Positions 1 to 6,964 of a stretch of DNA of 10,928 nt are shown piece after piece. Each line of letters opens with the position of its first letter. The first letter of the stretch is position 1. The position numbers and the translations under genes were made by a program. Source of the stretch: Deltaproteobacteria bacterium (GTDB taxonomy: Bacteria; Desulfobacterota; Binatia; Binatales; Binataceae); NCBI GenBank assembly GCA_021799555.1, contig JAJZAG010000101.1, positions 1-10,928 on the forward strand, in the 5' to 3' direction. The notes beneath the pieces were generated by a model. The model saw only the letters and a list, made by a program, of their open reading frames with translations. It was not told where the DNA came from and searched no databases.

Positions 1-2
1 AA

Positions 3-155
3 GTCGGCCAATCGCCGCGCCGCAGCAAGCCGCTTGCCGACTTCAATGGAATCAAGTTTGCCAACGTGATTCTCCACATCAAAGATCTCCCCGCAGAGAT
101 CACCTCCGGATGGGACCGTAGACCGGTCAAGCGATGGGCTTGCAGCGGCTGGTAA
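3..155 (+). CDS. C-terminal fragment of an unidentified plus-strand protein
   Basis: An open frame enters from the left edge and ends at a TAA at 153-155, giving about 50 residues. Third codon positions in this frame are mostly G or C, as in the firm genes of the window. The middle contains a plausible stretch, FNGIKFANVILHIKDLPAEI, followed by a Trp- and Arg-rich tail ending in CSGW. I do not recognise a family from this tail. The opposite strand is also open through most of the segment, but without a clear start codon, so a minus-strand gene leaving the window is the main alternative. If the call is right, the gene converges on the P450 operon, with 65 bases between the two stop codons. Confidence 0.4.
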   Translation, partial: VGQSPRRSKPLADFNGIKFANVILHIKDLPAEITSGWDRRPVKRWACSGW

Positions 156-220
156 CTTAGCGGAACCGGATCGCGATTTTGCAGGCCGCAATTCCGCGCC
201 GACCGTCGCCTCGCCGCCGG

Positions 221-1420
221 TCACTCAATCGCCATTGGCAACGCGGCGAGACCGCGCAGAAAGTACGAGCCTTTGTAAACGAGCTTCGCGCCGGGGTCGC
301 GCAGGCGCAGGCGCGGAAACCGCTCGAGCATCGTGCTGAACGCAATCCTTGCTTCCATCCGCGCAAGCGGCGCGCCCAGACAGAAGTGTATCCCTTCGCC
401 GAAAGCCAGATGGTCGTTCGGGTCGCGCGTTATGTCGAATCGTTCCGGATCGGAAAACTTCGCCGGATCGCGATTGGCCGCGGCGATTACAACCACCACG
501 ATCGACCCCGGAGGAATCTCGATGCCGTCGACCTCAACGCCTTGTTTCGGAAAGCGGGCGGTCGATTGCACGGGGCCGTCGTAACGCAGCATCTCCTCGA
601 TCGCACTGCCGAGCAGCGCCGGCTCGCGCCGCAGCATCACGAGCTGCGCGGGATTTCTCATCAGCGCGAGCGATCCGTTTCCGATCAGATTCGTGGTGGT
701 CTCGTTGCCGGCGATCAGCAGCAACGAAACAAAGCTCAACAGCTCGCCCGCGGTCAGGGCGTCGGAATCGTCGTGCGCGGCAACGAGCGCGCTTACCAGA
801 TCGGCGCCGGGCTTGCGTCTGCGCCGCTCGATTTCAGCACCGAAGTAATCCGCCATCGCCTCAAGCGCATCGACCGCTTCGGCGGGCGGCGGCGCGCCGG
901 GAGGCGTGGTGCCGGCGCCGATGATCCGATCGGACCAGTCTTTGAACATCGCGTACCTTTCCGCAGGCACGCCAAGGATTTCCGCGATCACCATCACCGG
1001 CAGGATATTGGCCAGATCCGCCATCACGTCGAACTCGCCGCGTGCGGCTGCCGTGCCGATCAACTCGCGCGCGATTTCGGCGATGCGCGGTTCGAGTTCG
1101 CGAATCCGGCGCGGTGTGAAATCGCGGCTGACGAGCCTGCGCAGACGCGTATGGTCGGGCGGATCTGAATTGAGGACGTTCTTCGAATCTGCAAAGGGTC
1201 CCTGATATTGATCGGGCGGCGGCGGCGGTCCGATGCTGGAGAAGCGTTCGTGGTCGCGCAGAACCGCGACCGCATCGCGATAGCGCGCGACCAGCGCGAA
1301 CGGCGCTCCGGGCAAAATCGTCACGCGCGGCGGTCCGGCCAGCAGTGCCGGATAGTGCGGATAAGGATCGGCGCGGAACTCCGGGTCCCACGGATTAAAA
1401 TAGTAGGCCTGCTCGGTCAT
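221..1420 (-). CDS. Cytochrome P450 (P450-1, last of three tandem paralogues)
   Basis: A 399-residue soluble bacterial cytochrome P450, a heme-thiolate monooxygenase expected to act in the cytoplasm with an external ferredoxin/reductase pair. Visible motifs are the N-terminal YYFNPWDPEFRADPYPHY, the C-helix HTRLRRLVSRDF near residues 90-101, the I-helix oxygen-activation motif AGNETTT at 237-243, the K-helix ExxR at E276-R279, and the heme loop FGEGIHFCLGAP with the proximal ligand Cys347. No membrane anchor is present and the length is normal for class I bacterial P450s. The ATG at 1418-1420 is chosen because a GGGGAG ribosome binding site lies 10 bases upstream and the N-terminus then aligns with its paralogues; a longer open frame upstream overlaps P450-2 and is not used. 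The gap to P450-2 is 26 bases, so it is probably the last cistron of the operon. The substrate cannot be told from sequence. Confidence 0.96.
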   Translation of the reverse strand: MTEQAYYFNPWDPEFRADPYPHYPALLAGPPRVTILPGAPFALVARYRDAVAVLRDHERFSSIGPPPPPDQYQGPFADSKNVLNSDPPDHTRLRRLVSRDFTPRRIRELEPRIAEIARELIGTAAARGEFDVMADLANILPVMVIAEILGVPAERYAMFKDWSDRIIGAGTTPPGAPPPAEAVDALEAMADYFGAEIERRRRKPGADLVSALVAAHDDSDALTAGELLSFVSLLLIAGNETTTNLIGNGSLALMRNPAQLVMLRREPALLGSAIEEMLRYDGPVQSTARFPKQGVEVDGIEIPPGSIVVVVIAAANRDPAKFSDPERFDITRDPNDHLAFGEGIHFCLGAPLARMEARIAFSTMLERFPRLRLRDPGAKLVYKGSYFLRGLAALPMAIE

Positions 1421-1446
1421 CGCGCTATTTCTCCCCGCCGAGTGCG

Positions 1447-2652
1447 CTACTCGAGCGCCATCGGCAGCGCGGCCAGCCCGCGCAGAAAATACGAGCCTTT
1501 GTATTCGAGCGGCGCCTCGGGATCTTTCATTCGCAGCTTCGGAAAGCGCCGCAGCGTCTCGCCGATCGCGATCGCGCCCTCCAGCCGCGCAAGCGGCGCA
1601 CCGATGCAGAAGTGAATTCCTTCGCCAAAGGCGACATGATCGCTCGGCTCGCGCGTGATATCGAACCGGTCCGGATCGGGAAACCGCGCCGGATCGCGAT
1701 TGGCCGCCGCGAGAATTACGAAGCATCCGGTCTCGGCGGGTATCAGCGTACCGCCGAGTTCCACTTCGACGTTCGAGGTCCGTGTCGTTGATTGCACCGG
1801 CCCGTCGTAGCGAAGGATCTCCTCGATCGCGCGCGCCGTCAGCTCAGGATTCCGCCGCAGCAAATCCATCTGCTCCGGATTTCTACCGAGCGCGAGCATC
1901 CCGTTGCCGATCAGGTTTGTCGTGGTCTCATTGCCCGCGAGCAGGAGCAGCACGACGAAGGCGAGCAACTCGTCAGCGTCCATCGCTTCGTTGTCGTCGT
2001 GCGCGGCGACCAGAGCGCTCACCAGATCGGTGCCGGGGTTGCGGCGGCGATTTTCAATTTCGGCGGCGAAATAACCGCGCAACTCGTCGGTCGATTGCTT
2101 GACCTCCGCCGGCATCGGCATTCCCGGAATCGTGTTGCCGCCGCTGATGATTCGATCCGACCATGCTTTGAACATCGCGTACTGCTCGGCCGGCACGCCC
2201 AGCATCTCCGCGATCACCATCACCGGCAGCGCGTTGGCGACGTCCGCCATCACTTCCAGCGCGCCGTTGCGTTCGACCTTATCGAGCAAGCCGTTCGCGA
2301 TCTCACGGATGCGCGGCTCGAGATCGCGGATGCGCCGCGGCGTGAATTCGCGTGCGACTACACGGCGCAACCGCGTGTGCACCGGGGGATCCGAGAACAG
2401 CATCGTCGCGGCACCGCGGAATGCGCCCTCGTCGCGCATCTCAGGCGAACGCATCCGCTGCACGCTCGAGAATCGTGCGTGGTCGCGGAGCACGGCGGTC
2501 ACGTCGGCGTAGCGTCCGACCAGTGCGACCGGTCCGAACAAGTCGATCAGTTTTGGGGGGCCATCAGCCAGCGCGCCATAGTGCGGATACGGATTGGCCC
2601 GGAACTCGGGATCCCAAGGATTGAAATAGACAGGCCGCTTCTCGTTACTCAA
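1447..2652 (-). CDS. Cytochrome P450 (P450-2, TTG start)
   Basis: A 401-residue soluble P450, paralogous to both neighbours. The N-terminus carries YFNPWDPEFRANPYPHY, the C-helix HTRLRRVVAREF, the I-helix AGNETTT at 239-245, ExxR at E278-R281, and the heme loop AFGEGIHFCIGAP with Cys349 as thiolate ligand. The C-terminus LEYKGSYFLRGLAALPMALE is almost identical to that of P450-1. No ATG or GTG lies at the right place. A TTG at 2650-2652 with a GAGGA ribosome binding site at 2661-2665 (8-base spacing) gives an N-terminus of the same length as its paralogues, so a TTG start is inferred. The open frame continues upstream into P450-3, but that part is low-complexity and Arg-rich. The gene lies 175 bases downstream of P450-3, across a strongly structured spacer. 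Substrate unknown; oxidation of a hydrophobic compound is the usual role. Confidence 0.95.
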   Translation of the reverse strand: MSNEKRPVYFNPWDPEFRANPYPHYGALADGPPKLIDLFGPVALVGRYADVTAVLRDHARFSSVQRMRSPEMRDEGAFRGAATMLFSDPPVHTRLRRVVAREFTPRRIRDLEPRIREIANGLLDKVERNGALEVMADVANALPVMVIAEMLGVPAEQYAMFKAWSDRIISGGNTIPGMPMPAEVKQSTDELRGYFAAEIENRRRNPGTDLVSALVAAHDDNEAMDADELLAFVVLLLLAGNETTTNLIGNGMLALGRNPEQMDLLRRNPELTARAIEEILRYDGPVQSTTRTSNVEVELGGTLIPAETGCFVILAAANRDPARFPDPDRFDITREPSDHVAFGEGIHFCIGAPLARLEGAIAIGETLRRFPKLRMKDPEAPLEYKGSYFLRGLAALPMALE

Positions 2653-2777
2653 TTGTTTGTTCCTCGAATTTTTCCGCCGAGGCTTCGCCGCACGCGTCGG
2701 TGCCGCTGCGCGGTGTAGGTTGAGCAAGCGCGATGCCATCGCGGATGCCGAGGTTTTCCTGACTAATCCGCGTTCCA

Positions 2778-2827
2778 GCATGCAGCGCGCGCGCTGCATG
2801 CAGCCGCGCCGCTTCACGCGGCGCGGC
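2778..2827. repeat. 24-bp palindrome next to a 10-bp hairpin between P450-3 and P450-2
   Basis: Positions 2778-2801 form a perfect 24-bp palindrome (half-site GCATGCAGCGCG). Directly beside it, 2803-2812 pairs with 2818-2827 as a 10-bp GC-only stem around the loop TTCAC. The hairpin abuts the P450-3 stop codon (2828-2830). No T run follows on the transcribed strand, so this is not a standard intrinsic terminator. It could be a REP-like element, an mRNA-stability or attenuation structure, or a dyad protein-binding site inside the operon. Confidence 0.75.
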
Positions 2828-4048
2828 CTAGTCGAACGCAATTTCCAGGCGAGAAAGTCCGCGCAAAAAGTACGAACCTTTGTATTCGAGCGGACCTTCG
2901 GGCGCCGCGAGCCGCAGCCGCGCAAACCGCTCGAGCATCGCGCCAAACGCGATCGATGCCTCCAGACGCGCAAGGCCCGCGCCGATACAGAAGTGAATTC
3001 CCTCGCCGAAGGCGACATGATCGTTGGGCGAGCGCGTGATATCGAAACGATCTGGCTCTGGGAACGCCGCCGGATCGCGATTTGCCGCCGCCAGCATCAC
3101 GAAGACTCCCGTGCCCGACTTGATTTCGGCTCCGTCCACCTCGCAGTCGCGTGTTGCGATGCGAAAGGTCGATTGCACCGGACCGTCGTAACGCAACATC
3201 TCCTCGATCGCATTCGGCAGCAGCCCCGGATTCGCTCGCAACTTCGCAAGCTGATCGGGATAGCGCCCGAGCGCGAGCGTGCCGTTACCGATCAGATTGG
3301 TCGTCGTCTCATTGCCAGCCAGCAGCAGCAACACGACGAATTGCAATAGCTCTTCGGCGCTCAGCGCTTCAGCCTCATCGTGCGCGGCAACCAGCGCGCT
3401 CACCAGATCGGGACCCGGCGATTTTCTGCGCCGCGCGATCTGTTCGGCGAAATACGCTCGCAATTCGTTGAAAGCATTCTTGATCTCTTCGGGAATCGGC
3501 ATCCCGGGTAGAGTGTTATCCGCCTCGACCACTTTGTCCGACCAGTGCTTGAACGTCTCGTACTTTTCCGCCGGCACACCGAGCATCTCCGCAATCACCA
3601 TCACCGGAAGCGGATTGGCCAGGTCGGCCATCAGATCGAAGCTGCGGTTGCGCGCGGCTTTATTGAGTAGCTCGGCAGCAATCTGCCGGATCCGCGGCTC
3701 GAGTTCGCGAATCCGGCGCGGAGTAAAGTCGCGCGATACCAGTCGCCGCAGGCGGGTATGCGTAGGCGGATCGGATTGAAGAACCGTCGGCGTATCGCCA
3801 AATGCGTCGGTTTGGTTGGCGAACGCCGAATCCTTGGGCTGCACACTCGAGAAGAGTTGCGGATCGAGCAGCACTTGCCTTACGTCGGCGTAGCGCGCCA
3901 CGAGCGCGAGCGGAAATCCGAGGTCAAGATGCCGCGGCGCACCGGCGTAGAGCGGCTTGTAGTGCGGATATGGGTTGGCGCGAAACGCTTCGTCCCACGG
4001 ATTGAAGTAAAATTCCGGCGCCGAAGCTGTCTCGATTACACCGTTCAT
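2828..4048 (-). CDS. Cytochrome P450 (P450-3, coupled to TetR gene)
   Basis: A 406-residue soluble P450. It has FYFNPWDEAFRANPYPHY at the N-terminus, the C-helix HTRLRRLVSRDF, the I-helix AGNETTT at 244-250, ExxR at E283-R286, and the heme loop AFGEGIHFCIGAG with Cys354. It differs from P450-1 and P450-2 by a slightly longer N-terminus and by AGLARLE instead of APLAR after the heme Cys. The ATG at 4046-4048 has a GGGAG ribosome binding site 8 bases upstream and overlaps the TGA of the TetR gene as ATGA. The two genes are therefore probably co-transcribed and translationally coupled, which ties the P450s to this regulator. Redox partners are not encoded nearby. Confidence 0.96.
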   Translation of the reverse strand: MNGVIETASAPEFYFNPWDEAFRANPYPHYKPLYAGAPRHLDLGFPLALVARYADVRQVLLDPQLFSSVQPKDSAFANQTDAFGDTPTVLQSDPPTHTRLRRLVSRDFTPRRIRELEPRIRQIAAELLNKAARNRSFDLMADLANPLPVMVIAEMLGVPAEKYETFKHWSDKVVEADNTLPGMPIPEEIKNAFNELRAYFAEQIARRRKSPGPDLVSALVAAHDEAEALSAEELLQFVVLLLLAGNETTTNLIGNGTLALGRYPDQLAKLRANPGLLPNAIEEMLRYDGPVQSTFRIATRDCEVDGAEIKSGTGVFVMLAAANRDPAAFPEPDRFDITRSPNDHVAFGEGIHFCIGAGLARLEASIAFGAMLERFARLRLAAPEGPLEYKGSYFLRGLSRLEIAFD

Positions 4049-4692
4049 CGCAACGTCTCCCTGCTCGTTTCGTCAAGTCCCATGTCGGCGATCAGGATCG
4101 CCGCAAGCCTCTTGATCATGGCGATCGCGCGGAGGAATTCCGGCGGATCAGGATCGTCGGCCGGCAGCAGAATCCGCTCGAGTCCCAACGATTCGAGCTG
4201 CCCGAAGATTACCCATATGATCTCGCTGAGATCGGCGCGGCGATCCGCCGGCCACTCAAGCATCCGGCTGAATCCATCCATCAAGCCGTCGCCAAATCGC
4301 GCGCTTGCGTCGTGTACAGCTTCGTTGAGCGCCGGCTCGGTCCTGCTCGCAACCACCAGTTCCAGCCATGCGTAGAAGGTCGGCCCTTTGAAGAACGGCC
4401 ACAGCGCATCGACCAGCGCCGTCATCCTTTTGGCGAGACTGCCGCTCGGACGCTCGGCGGACATCTCGCGCATCTGTGCGAGCCGCAAAGCGAACACGTG
4501 CTCGAGAGCACTGATGACGAGCTCATCCTTCTTGGGGAAGTGATGAAGCTGCGCGCCGCGCGACACTCCGGCGCGGCTGGCAATCTCCGTGGTAGTGGTG
4601 CCGGCGTATCCGCGTTCGAACAGGCATTCGACAGTGGCGTCCATCAGACGCTGGCGGGTTTCCGCGCTGCGTTCTTCCTGAAGCAAAGACAT
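4045..4692 (-). CDS. TetR-family transcriptional regulator, first gene of the P450 operon
   Basis: A 215-residue regulator. The N-terminal TetR helix-turn-helix covers roughly residues 10-58: ETRQRLMDATVECLFERGYA, then TTTTEIASRAGVSRGAQLHHF with the recognition helix, then KKDEL. The helical C-terminal remainder would be the ligand-binding and dimerisation domain. TetR proteins usually repress their own operon and release DNA when a small molecule binds; a P450 substrate or product would be a reasonable ligand, but that is inference. The start ATG at 4690-4692 fits the usual family N-terminus, although the ribosome binding site is weak (GGCGG, far upstream). A longer open frame extends to 5181 but runs antisense through the GNAT gene and is discarded. 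The stop overlaps the P450-3 start by four bases. Confidence 0.93.
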   Translation of the reverse strand: MSLLQEERSAETRQRLMDATVECLFERGYAGTTTTEIASRAGVSRGAQLHHFPKKDELVISALEHVFALRLAQMREMSAERPSGSLAKRMTALVDALWPFFKGPTFYAWLELVVASRTEPALNEAVHDASARFGDGLMDGFSRMLEWPADRRADLSEIIWVIFGQLESLGLERILLPADDPDPPEFLRAIAMIKRLAAILIADMGLDETSRETLR

Positions 4693-4759
4693 TGGTTCGC
4701 AGCCGCCAGTGTCGTTCGACGGCGCCTGGGCGCGCAGCAGCGATTGGCAGCGTGATGAA

Positions 4760-4809
4760 GATTTACAAACATCCCCGACTGATGCAAGCAATCGCGACTG
4801 TTTGTCAGT
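4760..4809 (-). promoter_or_regulatory. Candidate promoter/operator of the TetR-P450 operon
   Basis: In the spacer between the divergent TetR and GNAT genes, the minus strand reads TTGCAT (4787-4782), 16 bases, then TAAATC (4765-4760), a modest sigma70-like match. Just upstream is a short perfect inverted repeat, ACTG TTTGT CAGT (4797-4809), and ACAAAC (4765-4770) is mirrored by GTTTGT (4800-4805). On the plus strand TTGTCA at 4802-4807 could be a -35 box for the GNAT gene, but no good -10 follows. Autoregulation by the TetR protein here is inference. Confidence 0.3.
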
Positions 4810-4879
4810 GTCCTCGAACTCTCGCCACATGCTTTTAACCATTGCACGATCGCGATTGGTCGAGCAGTATCCACTCGGG

Positions 4880-5308
4880 ATGACCCTTATCGACCGAGCC
4901 TCGAGCATCGATTTCGACGAGATTTGCGAGCTCGACGAATTCGTCTCCAGCGGACCCTCGCGCCGCCGCACGATCGGTCCCGCGCTCGCGCAGGGACGAT
5001 GCGCCGTCGCGCGCGTCGATGGCCGCGTGCGCGGCTTCCTTGTAATGGGCGAATTCTTCGGCCACGGTTTCGTCGAGCTGCTGATCGTGCATCCCGATTT
5101 TCGCCGCCGCGGAATCGCAAGCTCGCTGATGCGCTCGGCCGAGCTCGACGCACCGACCGAAAAGCTCTTCGCGTCGACCAATCAGTCCAACCTGCCGATG
5201 CGCAACCTGTGCGAGCGCCTGGGCTTCGTCAAAAGCGGCGTGGTCGAGAATCTCGACGAAGGAGATCCCGAGATCATCTACTACAAACGCGTGACGCCCG
5301 GCCCTTAG
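4880..5308 (+). CDS. GNAT-family N-acetyltransferase
   Basis: A 142-residue single-domain GNAT protein, expected to transfer an acetyl group from acetyl-CoA to an amine on an unknown substrate. The core is visible: a beta-strand GRCAVARVDGRVRGFLVM, then FVELLIVHPDFRRRGIASSLM, in which the acetyl-CoA pyrophosphate-binding motif A is RRRGIA (Q/RxxGxG/A type). The C-terminal half ends in NLPMRNLCERLGFVKSGVVE, the usual motif B region. The ATG at 4880-4882 gives a family-typical N-terminus (MTLIDRASSIDFDEICELDE). An in-frame ATG at 4829 would add 17 residues and neither start has a convincing ribosome binding site. It is transcribed divergently from the TetR gene and converges on the LLM gene with only 17 bases between stop codons. 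No specific substrate can be proposed. Confidence 0.88.
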   Translation: MTLIDRASSIDFDEICELDEFVSSGPSRRRTIGPALAQGRCAVARVDGRVRGFLVMGEFFGHGFVELLIVHPDFRRRGIASSLMRSAELDAPTEKLFASTNQSNLPMRNLCERLGFVKSGVVENLDEGDPEIIYYKRVTPGP

Positions 5309-5325
5309 CCGCGGCGCTTTCGCTC

Positions 5326-6195
5326 TTACAGCTTGGCGATTATCTCGTTCGCGATCGTCTCGAGCCCGCGCGTCAGCGAATCCTTGTCCGAGCCCGGCGG
5401 CGCCACCACAACCCGCGTGACGCCAGTCTCGGCGACCGCCTTGATCGCGTCGAGGTTGGCGCGGCCCATGCACGAAAGTTCGATCGCCGCCGCGTCGCGT
5501 CCCGCGTTCGCCGCCGCCGCGTTCATTATCGTGAACAGTTCCTTCAACTTCGCCGGCTCGCCGATCGCGGGAAAGAATCCGTCGCCGAAGCGACCCGCAC
5601 GCCGCGCCGCCGCCGGCGAGTGGCCGCCGATTACGATCGGCACTCCGCTCTTGCGCACCGGTTTCGGAAAGCAATTCACCGGACCAAAGTTGAAGTGCTC
5701 GCCGTGGAACGACGACGCCCCCTCGCTCCATAACGCGCGTAGCGATTCGATCGCCTCGTCGGTGCGCTTGCCGCGCTGATGGAAGTTCAGTCCGAGCGCC
5801 GCGAACTCCTCCTCGAGCCATCCGCTGCCGATCCCGAGAATCACGCGCCCGTTCGAGAGCACGTCGAGCGTCGCCACTTCTTTGGCGACGTACAACGGAT
5901 GCCGCTGCGGCAGGATCATCACGCCGGTTGCGAGCTTGAGCTGCTTCGTGATCGCGGCGGCGTACGCCAGCGGCAGCAGCGGATCTGGTATCGCGACTTC
6001 CTCCGGTCCGGGAATCTTGCCGCTCCGGGAGTACGGATAGGGCGACTTGTAGCCTTGCGGGATCACCACGTGCTCGACGGTCCAGATCGACTCGAAGCCG
6101 CACCGCTCGGCGGTCTGCGCCAGATGCGTGAACAGTTGCGGCTCGGAGAACGGCCCCGAGTTTGCGAACATCAGGCCAAGTTTGACGGATGCCAT
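5326..6195 (-). CDS. LLM-class (luciferase-like) F420-type oxidoreductase
   Basis: A 289-residue TIM-barrel protein of the luciferase-like monooxygenase superfamily, in the group usually annotated as LLM class F420-dependent oxidoreductase. Visible family blocks are KLGLMFANSGPF at the N-terminus, FESIWTVEHVVIP near 34-46, LKLATGVMILPQRHPLYVAKEVATLD near 86-111 (shown here as two adjoining pieces, LKLATGVMILPQRHPL and YVAKEVATLD), NGRVILGIGSGWLEEEFAA near 115-133, a central RTDEAIESLRALW helix, and GVPIVIGGHSPAAARRAGRF near 184-203. Whether it uses F420 or FMN cannot be decided from the sequence alone. The ATG at 6193-6195 has a GAGG ribosome binding site 6 bases upstream. The gene stands alone, converging on GNAT, with a GC-rich inverted repeat just upstream of its ribosome binding site. 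The substrate is unknown. Confidence 0.93.
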   Translation of the reverse strand: MASVKLGLMFANSGPFSEPQLFTHLAQTAERCGFESIWTVEHVVIPQGYKSPYPYSRSGKIPGPEEVAIPDPLLPLAYAAAITKQLKLATGVMILPQRHPLYVAKEVATLDVLSNGRVILGIGSGWLEEEFAALGLNFHQRGKRTDEAIESLRALWSEGASSFHGEHFNFGPVNCFPKPVRKSGVPIVIGGHSPAAARRAGRFGDGFFPAIGEPAKLKELFTIMNAAAANAGRDAAAIELSCMGRANLDAIKAVAETGVTRVVVAPPGSDKDSLTRGLETIANEIIAKL

Positions 6196-6204
6196 GAAGT
6201 ACCT

Positions 6205-6227
6205 CGCGCGTTCGATTTCGACGCGCG
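6205..6227 (-). repeat. Inverted repeat in the leader of the LLM gene
   Basis: CGCGCGT (6205-6211) and ACGCGCG (6221-6227) are perfect 7-base arms around a 9-base AT-richer spacer. The element touches the GAGG ribosome binding site of the LLM gene (6202-6205). It could be a leader hairpin that influences translation or a protein-binding site. The structure is seen directly; the role is inference. Confidence 0.45.
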
Positions 6228-6255
6228 CCCAATTTACCCCGATCCGCCCGCAAGT

Positions 6256-6840
6256 TCACCATCCCGCGCACTCGGTGCGATGGGTTCGTTTGATGAATTT
6301 TCTTGGGAGCACTCGGGCGACTTCTCCATACAGATGCAGCAAAATGTGCCGCGAGCGTGTGTAAAACCGCGCACTTTTCGTCCCTCGCCGCGCCCATTCC
6401 CCGGAGGCCCGCCTGAAGCGGACGGCCCCCAAACGCGACGCTATCGCAACGGCCACCTTCGATCGCTGACGGCGGATAAGTCCCGCAATCGAGGTCGCCC
6501 GCCCGCAAAAAGGCATCCCGGCCCGCGACGTGCTCGATTTAAACCGATTCGCCCGCCAGACGAGCCGCGCGCCGCCAACGCCAAGACCATAATCACGCCG
6601 CTCAGAAGGGACCTGGTGCGTGGAATCTACGGCGCCCACCCGCAACGCTCGCGCGATTGCGGCCGCTTCTTCGATGATTAAGGCGTGCGCTTCCACACAC
6701 CCATTTTCGCACGCGCCGCCGCGCCGCATAAGGCTGAACAGTTCAGCCATGAACAAATCTGGCAACGATCGCTGCGCCCACACGCGCACAGGGATTTCCG
6801 CGTCTAACTTAAAGTAACGATTTAACTGCGCAATCGGCAC
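6256..6840 (-). CDS. Doubtful hypothetical ORF in a 770-base gap
   Basis: A 194-codon open frame starting with GTG at 6838-6840, the only long frame in the 6196-6964 gap. The first hundred residues look somewhat protein-like (LNRYFKLDAEIPVRVWAQRS and HALIIEEAAAIARALRVG), but I recognise no family. The second half is Arg/Ala/Ser-rich and resembles translated non-coding GC-rich sequence. Third positions are less G/C-biased than in the firm genes. There is no clear ribosome binding site; GAAGAG lies about 10 bases upstream of the GTG. It could be a small real gene with a false C-terminal extension, a decayed gene, or chance. The rest of the gap shows no other gene candidate. Confidence 0.2.
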   Translation of the reverse strand: MPIAQLNRYFKLDAEIPVRVWAQRSLPDLFMAELFSLMRRGGACENGCVEAHALIIEEAAAIARALRVGAVDSTHQVPSERRDYGLGVGGARLVWRANRFKSSTSRAGMPFCGRATSIAGLIRRQRSKVAVAIASRLGAVRFRRASGEWARRGTKSARFYTRSRHILLHLYGEVARVLPRKFIKRTHRTECAGW

Positions 6841-6887
6841 GCCGCGCGGCGCTCTTCATACCCTCTCGCGGCCGCGGGCCGCGCGGT

Positions 6888-6940
6888 TTGACTTATGCAG
6901 CGGCGGCAACCTATCGTGACAGGTAAACCATCATTTACCT
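6888..6940 (+). promoter_or_regulatory. Promoter with palindromic operator for the ferritin-like gene
   Basis: TTGACT (6888-6893) and TATCGT (6912-6917), separated by 18 bases, form a fair sigma70-type promoter. The predicted transcription start falls at about 6923-6925, inside a perfect inverted repeat: AGGTAAA (6921-6927), 6-base spacer CCATCA, TTTACCT (6934-6940). A dimeric repressor bound there would block initiation. The regulator is not identifiable. A further GC-rich inverted repeat, CGCGGCC GCG GGCCGCG (6867-6883), sits just upstream of the -35 box. Confidence 0.6.
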
Positions 6941-6964
6941 AATGCGGGCTGGAGGTACTCTGAC

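Noticed and set aside
179..1168. Long plus-strand open frames antisense to P450-1 (also 1792-2718, 2657-3349 and 3758-4375 across the other P450s and TetR)
   Set aside because: They mirror GC-rich P450 coding sequence, are very rich in Arg/Ala/His and have no family motifs, while the opposite strand has complete P450 signatures.
1421..1726. N-terminal extension of the P450-1 frame
   Set aside because: It overlaps the end of P450-2; the paralogue alignment and the GGGGAG site support the start at 1420.
4693..5181. N-terminal extension of the TetR frame
   Set aside because: It lies antisense to the GNAT gene and the divergent spacer, and TetR proteins begin close to the chosen ATG.
4835..6508. 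557-codon minus-strand open frame spanning the GNAT and LLM genes
   Set aside because: It is a low-complexity Arg/Gly/Ala shadow overlapping two genes with clear family motifs.
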